Assembly (NCBI GenBank): GCA_945873715.1
Contig: CAMCFL010000247.1
Location: 1-5,563 of the forward strand
DNA length: 5,563 nucleotides
From: Akkermansia muciniphila
GTDB taxonomy: Bacteria; Verrucomicrobiota; Verrucomicrobiia; Limisphaerales; UBA9464
Direction: 5' to 3'
Of the stretch, positions 1-5,563 are shown piece by piece. Under the pieces are notes generated by a model, which saw nothing but the letters and a program-made list of their open reading frames with translations, did no database searches and was not told the origin of the DNA. The translations under genes and the position numbers were made by a program. Numbering within the stretch: position 1 is the stretch's first letter; every line of letters starts with the position of its first letter.

Positions 1-1
1 T

Positions 2-165
2 GCAGCGTCAGCTGCCGCTTTCACCCGCACCACCACGGTTTTAATTGGCGTATCGACCCTGGCTGTCCCCCTGCGCCGCGAGGGTAAGGCCTCCGCACAT
101 CGCTAGGGCATAGGAACGTCAAGGGCGTCCGTCTGTCCCGCGACCAGAGCGGCAGCTGACGCTGC
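2..165. repeat. 18-bp perfect inverted repeat pair (arms 2-19 and 148-165)
   Basis: The left arm, bases 2-19 (GCAGCGTCAGCTGCCGCT), is the exact reverse complement of bases 148-165. The arms are separated by 128 bp. Each arm also contains a small hairpin of its own (GCAGC, four-base loop, GCTGC). The match ends at base 1 and base 166, which do not pair, but the left arm lies at the window edge, so pairing could resume outside. It could be the ends of a small non-autonomous element or the base of a long stem. No transposase gene is visible inside, and I cannot see target-site duplications. Confidence 0.6.
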
Positions 166-208
166 GCGCACTCCAGGACGCTGCCGCGCCATTGGCACGC
201 GCTCGGTT

Positions 209-240
209 CGGGGTTCGGTCGAAGCGTGGGACGAACCCCG
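209..240. repeat. Hairpin, 9-bp perfect stem with 14-nt loop
   Basis: CGGGGTTCG (209-217) is the reverse complement of CGAACCCCG (232-240). The loop is 14 nt. No T-run follows on either strand: on the + side the next bases are a pyrimidine-rich CTTCTC repeat. It is therefore not a canonical intrinsic terminator. It may still act as a terminator-like or leader structure, or be a remnant of a repeat. Confidence 0.4.
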
Positions 241-290
241 CTTCTCCGCTTCTCCGCGGCCGTGTCAATCTGCCCCCACCCGTCCTGGAT

Positions 291-312
291 CTGACAATTC
301 CCTGACAATCGA
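291..312 (+). promoter_or_regulatory. Putative operator: two CTGACAAT direct repeats with 11-bp period
   Basis: CTGACAAT occurs at 291-298 and again at 302-309, so the repeat-to-repeat distance is 11 bp, one helical turn. OmpR/PhoB-family regulators commonly bind head-to-tail sites with this period; the PhoB box is built from CTGTCA-type 7-mers separated by 4 bp, and CTGACAA differs from that half-site by little. A related copy, GTGTCAAT, lies at 262-269 but off the 11-bp register. The site is about 140 bp upstream of a kinase/regulator operon whose regulator belongs to this family, so autoregulation is a sensible inference. Assignment to phosphate control is not supported by the sequence. 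Confidence 0.45.
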
Positions 313-330
313 CGGCGGGTAGGGGATGAA
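302..330 (+). promoter_or_regulatory. Possible weak promoter overlapping the direct repeat
   Basis: The second repeat contains CTGACA (302-307), five of six bases of the TTGACA -35 consensus. Seventeen bases later is GATGAA (325-330), only three of six against TATAAT. A poor -10 with a regulator site at or over the -35 is typical of activator-dependent promoters. If it is used, the transcript would have a leader of roughly 110 nt carrying the whole REP doublet. This is a weak call made from matches alone. Confidence 0.25.
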
Positions 331-367
331 TGTCCGCCATCCGGTGCATCTGGTGTGGGTTCTGGTG

Positions 368-427
368 GTAGGCCGCCTGTCCTCAGGCGGCGATGAGGGA
401 ACCTCCCGCTGAGGGCAGCGGGCCTAC
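368..427. repeat. REPIN-like inverted REP doublet
   Basis: The 60-bp unit starts with GTAG and ends with CTAC, so both halves have the 5' GTAG tetranucleotide typical of REP sequences, pointing outward. Left half: GTAG, then stem GCCGCCTG (372-379), loop TCCT, CAGGCGGC (384-391). Right half, read on the minus strand: GTAG, a G, stem CCCGCTG, loop CCCT, CAGCGGG (bases 422-405). The two halves share GTAGGCC, CTG and CCTCAG but differ at two stem positions where both partners change, keeping the pairing. The linker adds a small GAGG-GAA-CCTC hairpin (395-405). The termini GTAGGCC (368-374) and GGCCTAC (421-427) can also pair. Such elements are usually mobilised in trans by REP-associated tyrosine transposases (RAYT); none is in the window. 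Confidence 0.75.
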
Positions 428-448
428 AACCGTCCTGGCCCACACCCG

Positions 449-2488
449 ATGCATCGGCCTCCGCCCTTTGTGAACCGGTCCACGCTCCATCGTCCGCTGC
501 TGTTGGTGCTGGCGCCCATGGTGGCGCTGGCGGTCTTCGGCTGGCTGTCGCTTCGACGGGATCAATCGGAGGTGGAACGGGAGGCCCGGGAGCGGGCGAC
601 GACTTCGGCGCGGCTGTTGATGGCCGGGATCGAGCGGGAGTGGGCGGTCCATTGGCCGGAAGAACTGGAGTCCCTGGGCGGGACGAATGCCGCCGTGCTG
701 AGGGTGCGCTTCGACGGTCTGCTCCGATTGGTTCAGCCGGTCGAGTTCAGCTTCGTGCCGGAACCACCCGCCTGGACCCGGACGCTGCCGGCATCGTTGT
801 GGCAATCGTTGGAGGCACTCCGCACCGCGGAGATCCAGGGGCCGACCAACACGGCGTTCGCCTTGGCGAGGCGGATCGAATCGGAAGCCACCAATCACCC
901 AGCCTTGATGGCGACGGCGGAGCTCGCGCGTCTGCGTCTGCCTTCCCCGGACCGTGCCGACGCGGCGGTCGGGATCCAGGCGCTGGGTTTGCGGGCGTTG
1001 GCCGCGCAGTGGGTGGATGAACGGGGCGTGCCGGTGGCGGCGTCGGCCGCCGTGTGGTTGGGGGTGAACGCCCCAGAGAGGCTTCGCGACCCGGGCGGGA
1101 TGGAACTGTTGACGGGGTTGGTCCAGGAACAGCCGTCCCTGCTGACGTCCTGGATCCTGGCGCGCGCGATCACGAACTCGGCGTCGCCGGCAGTGAGCCG
1201 CCTCCAGGCCGAGTGGCAGGCGGCGGAAGTGTGCCGCGCGTTGGCGAGTGCTTTCCGTGCCGGGGCGGCGAACGCCGGAGGGGCGTCGGGTCCAGCGTGG
1301 CTCCACCTCGGGACCAACCAGTGGCTGATGCGCCGGGGTTTCCGGGAATCGGGGATGGAAGTGGAGTTCCTGGAGCGGGCGACGATTGCCCGCGGAGTGG
1401 AAGCGATCCGATCGCGTCTGGGACCTCCGGATTGGCCGCCCGGAATGGAGTCGGAATTCGAGTTGGCGGGGGAGCCGATCCGGGCAGGGCTCGGGTCCGG
1501 GAGCGAACGACCGCAGGCGGCGTCGGGAGGTGATCTCGTGACGCAGTTGGAGGGAACGTTGGCGGGGGTGTTCGGCGCCGGCAGTGGCGAGGGGGGAGTC
1601 GGGTTGCAACTGCGGGTGCGGCTGGTGGAACCCCAGAAGCTGTTCGCCGCGCAGCGACGTCAGCAGCGTTTGTTCACGGGACTGTTGCTGGGCGTGGTGG
1701 GGGTTGCGGGGATCGGACTGTGGCAGACGCGACGGGCGTTCCTGCGTCAGATGACCTTGAACGAGGAGAAGACCAATTTTGTGTCGGCCGTCTCGCATGA
1801 GTTGCGCGCGCCGCTGGCGTCGATGCGATTGCTCGCCGAGGGATTGGCCGAGGGACGTGCGGAGGAACCTGCCAAACGTCGGGAGTACGCTGGGTTCCTG
1901 GTGCAGGAGACGCGACGCCTGGGATCGCTGGTCGAGAACGTCCTCGATTTCTCCCGGATCGAGCAGGGTCGGAAGGAGTACCGGTTTGAACCCGTCGATG
2001 TGCTGCGGTTGACGCGTGAGACGGTTCGGATCCCGAGTGCGGTGGCAGCGGAGCGGGACGTTCGACTGGAGTTTCTCGGTAGCGAAACGGCAGTAGAGAT
2101 CTGGGCGGATGCACCCTCGCTTCAGCAGGCCTTGCTGAACCTGATCGACAACGCCCTCAAACACGCGCCCGCGGGCACGGCCGTGGAGGTGGAATTCTAC
2201 TTCAACCCGGATCGGCGGTGGCCGGTGCGGATCGTGGTGAGCGATGCCGGTCCCGGGATTCCTCCGGAGGAACACGATCGGATCTTCGAACGCTTCTATC
2301 GCCGCGGATCCGAGCTGCGTCGGGAGACGCAGGGCGTGGGCCTGGGACTGTCCCTGGTGCGTCACACCCTGGAGGCGCATGGAGGTCGGGTTCGCGTGGA
2401 AAGCCGGCCCGCTCACGGCGCGACCTTCACCCTTGAACTTCCGCTTCGCCCACCGGGCGTGGAGGACGCGGAGAAATCTTCATCATGA
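449..2488 (+). CDS. Membrane sensor histidine kinase with large unassigned periplasmic domain
   Basis: This 679-aa kinase should autophosphorylate on a histidine in response to an envelope signal and pass the phosphate to the regulator encoded next. It has an N-terminal membrane helix (about 17-36, after basic residues), a long extracytoplasmic region (about 37-405), a second helix (about 408-425), then HisKA with phospho-acceptor His450 in SAVSHELRAPL. The ATPase domain shows an N box (Asn564, Asn568), G1 DAGPGI (599-604), F box RIFERFYR (611-618) and G2 GVGLGLS (629-635). All catalytic motifs look intact. No HAMP is visible between helix two and HisKA. The sensor region is about 370 residues, largely helical and Ala/Arg/Leu-rich; I recognise no PAS, Cache or CHASE fold. 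The start is the first ATG and preserves the first helix; GTG at 470 is an alternative. Neither has a clear Shine-Dalgarno. The stop overlaps the next start by ATGA, implying translational coupling. Kinase identity is very secure; the signal is unknown. Confidence 0.96.
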   Translation: MHRPPPFVNRSTLHRPLLLVLAPMVALAVFGWLSLRRDQSEVEREARERATTSARLLMAGIEREWAVHWPEELESLGGTNAAVLRVRFDGLLRLVQPVEFSFVPEPPAWTRTLPASLWQSLEALRTAEIQGPTNTAFALARRIESEATNHPALMATAELARLRLPSPDRADAAVGIQALGLRALAAQWVDERGVPVAASAAVWLGVNAPERLRDPGGMELLTGLVQEQPSLLTSWILARAITNSASPAVSRLQAEWQAAEVCRALASAFRAGAANAGGASGPAWLHLGTNQWLMRRGFRESGMEVEFLERATIARGVEAIRSRLGPPDWPPGMESEFELAGEPIRAGLGSGSERPQAASGGDLVTQLEGTLAGVFGAGSGEGGVGLQLRVRLVEPQKLFAAQRRQQRLFTGLLLGVVGVAGIGLWQTRRAFLRQMTLNEEKTNFVSAVSHELRAPLASMRLLAEGLAEGRAEEPAKRREYAGFLVQETRRLGSLVENVLDFSRIEQGRKEYRFEPVDVLRLTRETVRIPSAVAAERDVRLEFLGSETAVEIWADAPSLQQALLNLIDNALKHAPAGTAVEVEFYFNPDRRWPVRIVVSDAGPGIPPEEHDRIFERFYRRGSELRRETQGVGLGLSLVRHTLEAHGGRVRVESRPAHGATFTLELPLRPPGVEDAEKSSS

Positions 2489-3198
2489 CCACGCCTTCCA
2501 CCCCCGGCATCACTCCGCTCGCTCGGGTGCTCGTGATCGAGGACGAGTTGCCCATGCGCACGGCACTGGCCGACGCCCTTGAGGCCGCGGGATTCCGCGT
2601 GCTGACGGCGTCGGATGGCGAATCCGGGTTGAAGCGTGCGCTGGAGGAATCGCCGGATCTCGTGCTGCTCGACGTCATGATGCCGCGTCTGGATGGGTTT
2701 GCCGTGGCGGCGGAGTTGCGTCGGCTCGGAGGCGCGATGGGGATCCTGATGCTGACGGCGAAGGGACAGGTGGAAGATCGTGTGCGGGGCCTGGACCACG
2801 GTGCGGACGATTATCTGGTCAAGCCGTTCAGCACCGGGGAACTGCTCGCGCGGGTCCGCGCCCTGCTTCGTCGGGTCCGTCGGGACGACGGTTCGGTGCC
2901 GACGCGTCTGGCGTGGGCGGATGTGGTGGTGGATTTCGCTCGGATGGAAGTCACCCGCGGCGACGCGCCGGTGCACCTGACGGCGAAGGAATTCGCGCTC
3001 CTGCGGCTGTTGGTGGAGGCAGAAGGGGAAGTGGTGACGCGCGAGCGATGCCTGGATGTGGTCTGGGGGGTGACGGCTTTTCCCACCACGCGGACCGTGG
3101 ACACCCACATGGCTTCCCTGAGATCCAAGCTGGGGCCGGACGCGGCACCCCGGATCCGAACCGTGCACGGCGTCGGCTATCGGTGGGAGGGGAGCTGA
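2485..3198 (+). CDS. OmpR/PhoB-family response regulator, winged-helix DNA-binding
   Basis: This 237-aa cytoplasmic transcription regulator is the likely partner of the upstream kinase. The receiver domain (about 13-130) has the acidic pair Glu19/Asp20, phospho-acceptor Asp63 in LLDVMMP, Thr91 in LTAKG and Lys113 in YLVKPF, so all active-site residues are present. The C-terminal winged-helix domain (about 140-235) has LTAKEFALLRLL, the recognition helix around TVDTHMASLRSKLG (204-217), and the terminal hairpin RTVHGVGYRW that is characteristic of the family. Length is normal. The ATG overlaps the kinase stop (ATGA at 2485-2488); GGAG at 2470-2473 is 11 nt upstream, a slightly long but usable ribosome-binding site. 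It could bind the 11-bp direct repeat at 291-309 and so control its own operon. Target genes are unknown; calling it PhoB, KdpE or similar would go beyond the sequence. Confidence 0.96.
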   Translation: MTTPSTPGITPLARVLVIEDELPMRTALADALEAAGFRVLTASDGESGLKRALEESPDLVLLDVMMPRLDGFAVAAELRRLGGAMGILMLTAKGQVEDRVRGLDHGADDYLVKPFSTGELLARVRALLRRVRRDDGSVPTRLAWADVVVDFARMEVTRGDAPVHLTAKEFALLRLLVEAEGEVVTRERCLDVVWGVTAFPTTRTVDTHMASLRSKLGPDAAPRIRTVHGVGYRWEGS

Positions 3199-3261
3199 GT
3201 TTTTCAAATCCATGACACGCGGGGTCGGCGGACGAGGCAGCGTGGCTCCGGTAACAAACCT

Positions 3262-5563
3262 ATGAAGATCACAACATGGACCGGCGGATGGATGGTCGGG
3301 CTGACGCTGACGCTGGCCACGGTGCAGGCGCAGGACCTGATCCGGGAGACCTTCCAGAACGGGATCGCCCTGGAGGAAAGCGGGGGCGAACCGAAGCGGA
3401 CTTCGGAGGCGTACGCGGAAGCCTTGCGACTGGCGGACGAACGTCAGGCGTTGCACGCGTCGATCCTCTTTCGATGGGCGGAATTCCAGCGACGCCAGGG
3501 CAAGACCGCGGAGGCGGCGGATCTCTATCGACGATTGGTTCGCGAGCATCCCGAGGCGTCCGACCTGGTGGCGTCGGCCCGGCGGGAGTTGGGGGAACCG
3601 CACGCCGCCCTCGCGATCGGGAATGGCGCGGGGGAGTCGGGTTCGTTGCTCCAGACGGTGGAGTTGCGACGGCTGGATTTCGAGCAGAAGGCCGCCGAAT
3701 TGCAGGCGCGGCTGAAGCGGTATCAAACCAACGCGTCTCCGGCGGAGGCCATGGCGGCGGAGGGGGCCTCGCCGGGACTGGCGCGTCTGATGAAGACTCG
3801 TTCGGAGTTGGAGCTCAAGGTTGCCGGACTTTCGGAGGAGTTCGGGAATGGGCACCCGGAGCGCGTGGCGGTGCGTCGGCAGTTGGCCACGGTCGAAGAG
3901 CAGTTGGAACAGCAGGTGGTCAACGGACTGGCGTCGATCGAAGCGGAGATGACCTTTCAACGGGACGCCGCGGAGCAACTCAGCAAGAAGGCGGCGTCGC
4001 TCCGGGCCACGACGGCGACCGCCGGTGACGGCACTCCACGCGACGATGCCGAGCGCCTGTTGGTCGAGGAGATCCGGGTGGCGGAGGAACAGTTGCTGAC
4101 CGAGCAGAAGAAGGTGGAGGTGGGCCGTGGAACCACGGAGGAAGTGCTGAAGGCGCGTCGGGAGCTCTTGGGGCTCAAGCGGCAACTGGCCGAGAAACAG
4201 AGGCCGGATCCGTTGCTCGGATCGGCTTCCAATGTCCGCCCTCCGGTGCTGACCACCGTTCTGGATCCCGAGACCCAGGAGTTGGAGCGGTTGCAGAAGC
4301 TGTTTCGCGACGACCCGGATGAGCTGACCCAGGATGGAGAATGGGGAGGGCCATTGGCCCAGGCAGCCCAGAAAGATTGGCTGCGCGTTGTGGACTACCT
4401 GATCGCCGAGGGAATGCCGGGGAGGCAGGCAGGGCAGCTCCGGTTGGGGATGGTGGCCGCGATTGGGGCCGGTCGGGTGAAGGCGCTCCGACGTCTCCTG
4501 GCGGCAGGGGCTGATCCCAACGCTGCAGATTCGACGGGTATCACTCCGCTCCATCTGGCAGCGGCACTGGGACAACGGGCGATTGCCGAACTGCTGTTGG
4601 ATCGAGGCGCGGAGCCGGGGGCGCAGACGACACAGCGTTACATCGGTCCCGCTTTCGATTTGGCACCCGGAAGTACGCCGCTCCATGCCGCGGTCACCGG
4701 ACAGCGGCTCGAAATGGTCATGCTGTTGCTCGAAAGGGGAGCGAATCCGGATCCGGTCGCCGCGGAGCGGACCACGCCTCTTGCGTTCGCCGTCGCCAGG
4801 AGATGGATCGAAGGGGCGACGCGGTTGCTTCAATCCGGGGCAGATCCGGATGCCGGCTACGCGTTGCATGTCGCGTGTGGGTCCGAACCCGAATGGGTGG
4901 CGCTGATGTTGGGCGCCGGCGCGGACCCGAACCGCATCCATCCGGACACGATGATGACGCCGCTGCATGCGGTGGTGAAGAGCATGAACGGGCCCCGGGC
5001 GGTGTGCGCGGATTTGCTTTTGAAGCGAGGGGCTTACCCCAATCCGGGCGAAGCTCTGGGCTTCACGCCCCTGGACCTGGCTCAACTGCCCAAGCTCGAG
5101 GAGGTCCTGCGGGCGGGCGGAGCGACGAGGGTCGGGTTCACGCGTCCAGCGAATCCCGGGCCGTCGCATCAGGAGGAAAACGGGATTGGACTGGTCCAGG
5201 GCGCGCTGGCCTTCCGGATCCCGTCGCCGGAAAACCTGGCCTTGCTCTCGGAGGTGCCGCCTTCCCTCCGCGAAGCCTTTGCCAAGACGACCGCAGAGAA
5301 GCCTGCTCCGCCGCTCACGGTGTCCCGATTGCTCCGGGACCTGGTGGCCATGGAATCCAATCGACCGGGCTTCGGTCCGGACCTGACCCGGGTGGTCATC
5401 ACCTTCCTGCCAGGCCACTCCGGTGCGATCAAGGCTGGGCTCCGTGGGACGGTTCCCACGCCCATGAGGATTCCCCTTGGCTTACAGGTAGACCCTGTCA
5501 CGGGCGTGTTGGTCAGTAAGGTGGAGCCTCGAATTTCCACCAACAACATCGCCGCGATCCTGG
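3262..5563 (+). CDS. Exported TPR / Wzz-like coiled-coil / ankyrin-repeat protein, 3' end cut off
   Basis: The frame stays open from ATG 3262 to the window edge: 767 codons and no stop. Residues 1-23 look like a Sec signal peptide (Lys2, hydrophobic stretch, VQA before QD), so the protein should be periplasmic or envelope-located. About 27-97 are two TPR-like helix pairs, the second clear (QGKTAEAADLYRRLVREHP). About 130-315 are predicted coiled coil. Within it, LSEEFGNGHPERVAVRRQL (190-208) resembles the GP-x-HP signature of Wzz/GumC chain-length regulators, and VEVGRGTTEEVLKARRELL (285-303) follows. About 363-623 hold some eight ankyrin repeats with ADPN and TPLH hallmarks, such as GADPNAADSTGITPLHLAA, with an extra loop at 455-470. 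Residues 624-767 are unassigned. ATG 3262 is the first possible start after the regulator stop and keeps the signal peptide; no Shine-Dalgarno is seen. It lies 63 bp behind the regulator, in the same frame, with no terminator between. Function unknown; an envelope scaffold or polysaccharide-related role is inference. Confidence 0.9.
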   Translation, partial: MKITTWTGGWMVGLTLTLATVQAQDLIRETFQNGIALEESGGEPKRTSEAYAEALRLADERQALHASILFRWAEFQRRQGKTAEAADLYRRLVREHPEASDLVASARRELGEPHAALAIGNGAGESGSLLQTVELRRLDFEQKAAELQARLKRYQTNASPAEAMAAEGASPGLARLMKTRSELELKVAGLSEEFGNGHPERVAVRRQLATVEEQLEQQVVNGLASIEAEMTFQRDAAEQLSKKAASLRATTATAGDGTPRDDAERLLVEEIRVAEEQLLTEQKKVEVGRGTTEEVLKARRELLGLKRQLAEKQRPDPLLGSASNVRPPVLTTVLDPETQELERLQKLFRDDPDELTQDGEWGGPLAQAAQKDWLRVVDYLIAEGMPGRQAGQLRLGMVAAIGAGRVKALRRLLAAGADPNAADSTGITPLHLAAALGQRAIAELLLDRGAEPGAQTTQRYIGPAFDLAPGSTPLHAAVTGQRLEMVMLLLERGANPDPVAAERTTPLAFAVARRWIEGATRLLQSGADPDAGYALHVACGSEPEWVALMLGAGADPNRIHPDTMMTPLHAVVKSMNGPRAVCADLLLKRGAYPNPGEALGFTPLDLAQLPKLEEVLRAGGATRVGFTRPANPGPSHQEENGIGLVQGALAFRIPSPENLALLSEVPPSLREAFAKTTAEKPAPPLTVSRLLRDLVAMESNRPGFGPDLTRVVITFLPGHSGAIKAGLRGTVPTPMRIPLGLQVDPVTGVLVSKVEPRISTNNIAAIL

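Larger units (their letters stand above)
1..448. other. Upstream non-coding region with repeats and regulatory signals
   Basis: No convincing gene is seen in this stretch. Open frames exist on both strands, but none shows a recognisable domain or the strong G/C preference at third codon positions seen in the genes to the right. What it holds, left to right: an 18-bp inverted repeat (2-19 / 148-165), a tandem 7-mer GGTTCGG (205-218) merging into a 9-bp hairpin (209-240), a tandem 8-mer CGCTTCTC (239-254), a GTGTCAAT half-site (262-269), two CTGACAAT copies 11 bp apart (291-309), and a REP doublet (368-427). The 8-mer CGTCCTGG occurs at 281-288 and 431-438 and inverted at 173-180. A frame open from the left edge to a TAG at 104-106 could be the tail of an upstream gene, but it is too short to judge. 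Confidence 0.6.

Noticed and set aside
2..106. A + strand frame open from the left edge to TAG at 104-106, with a mildly hydrophobic stretch (TVLIGVSTLAVPL), possibly the tail of an upstream gene
   Set aside because: Only about 34 codons are visible, third positions are less G/C-rich than in the real genes, and a minus-strand frame there looks equally plausible. It needs sequence left of the window.
281..438. CGTCCTGG at 281-288 and 431-438 (inverted at 173-180) as ends of an inserted segment carrying the operator and the REP doublet
   Set aside because: An 8-mer match is short for GC-rich DNA, and a longer version of it (11 bases) also occurs inside the kinase gene near 1146, so chance is the simpler explanation.
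21..443. A 140-codon minus-strand frame in the upstream region
   Set aside because: It crosses the REP doublet and the operator-like repeat, has no recognisable domain, and its composition looks like translated non-coding GC-rich DNA.
383..2416. Very long open frame of 677 codons on the minus strand, antisense to the kinase
   Set aside because: Its product is rich in Arg, Pro, His and Gln and shows no domain, while the + strand carries an intact kinase with all motifs. Long antisense frames are expected where GC-rich codon use leaves few stop codons.
291..3198. Calling the system PhoR/PhoB because the repeat resembles a Pho box
   Set aside because: The kinase has no PAS or HAMP region as in typical PhoR, its sensor region is much larger, and the 11-bp direct-repeat layout is shared by many OmpR-family regulators. 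No phosphate gene is in the window.
3199..3261. Terminator between the regulator and the repeat protein, suggested by TTTTT after the stop
   Set aside because: No stem precedes the T-run. The only inverted match, CACGC (3216-3220) with GCGTG (3240-3244), is 5 bp with a 19-nt loop and lies after the T-run.
2413..5418. A 1001-codon open frame on the minus strand, antisense to the regulator and the repeat protein
   Set aside because: Low-complexity Arg/Gln/His/Pro-rich product with no recognisable fold; it spans three real + strand genes and is a codon-bias shadow.
4803..5519. A 238-codon + strand frame inside the ankyrin gene
   Set aside because: It is out of frame with the clear ankyrin repeats and its Gly/Arg-rich product shows no domain.

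Overview
The window is GC-rich and reads as bacterial. It holds a two-component signalling operon followed by a large secreted repeat protein, all on the + strand. The best guess for the organism is a Verrucomicrobiota-type bacterium. This is an inference from three things: a 60-bp inverted REP doublet of a kind I associate with that phylum, weak or absent Shine-Dalgarno sequences at the starts, and a secreted ankyrin protein joined to a coiled coil resembling polysaccharide co-polymerases. No rRNA, tRNA or universal marker gene is present to confirm it.

Layout. Bases 1-448 carry no gene I can support. They hold an 18-bp perfect inverted repeat (2-19 / 148-165), a 9-bp hairpin (209-240), a tandem pair of CTGACAAT repeats spaced exactly 11 bp apart (291-298, 302-309), and a REPIN-like element (368-427) ending 21 nt before the first gene. 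The 11-bp repeat looks like an operator for an OmpR/PhoB-family regulator. Bases 449-2488 encode a membrane sensor histidine kinase with a very large, unassigned extracytoplasmic region and no HAMP domain. Bases 2485-3198 encode an OmpR/PhoB-type response regulator overlapping the kinase by ATGA. After 63 bp, 3262-5563 encodes an exported protein cut off by the window edge. Its order is signal peptide, TPR-like helices, a coiled coil with a Wzz/GumC-like signature, about eight ankyrin repeats, and an unassigned C-terminal part.

How the parts may work together. The kinase would sense an envelope or periplasmic signal and phosphorylate Asp63 of the regulator. The regulator could bind the 11-bp direct repeat upstream of its own operon, giving autoregulation. 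The third gene has no visible terminator before it, so it may be cotranscribed as an output or sensor partner of the system. That link is inferred from position only.

The most interesting items are the architecture of the exported protein, the operator-like repeat, and the REPIN whose two hairpins differ by compensatory base-pair changes.
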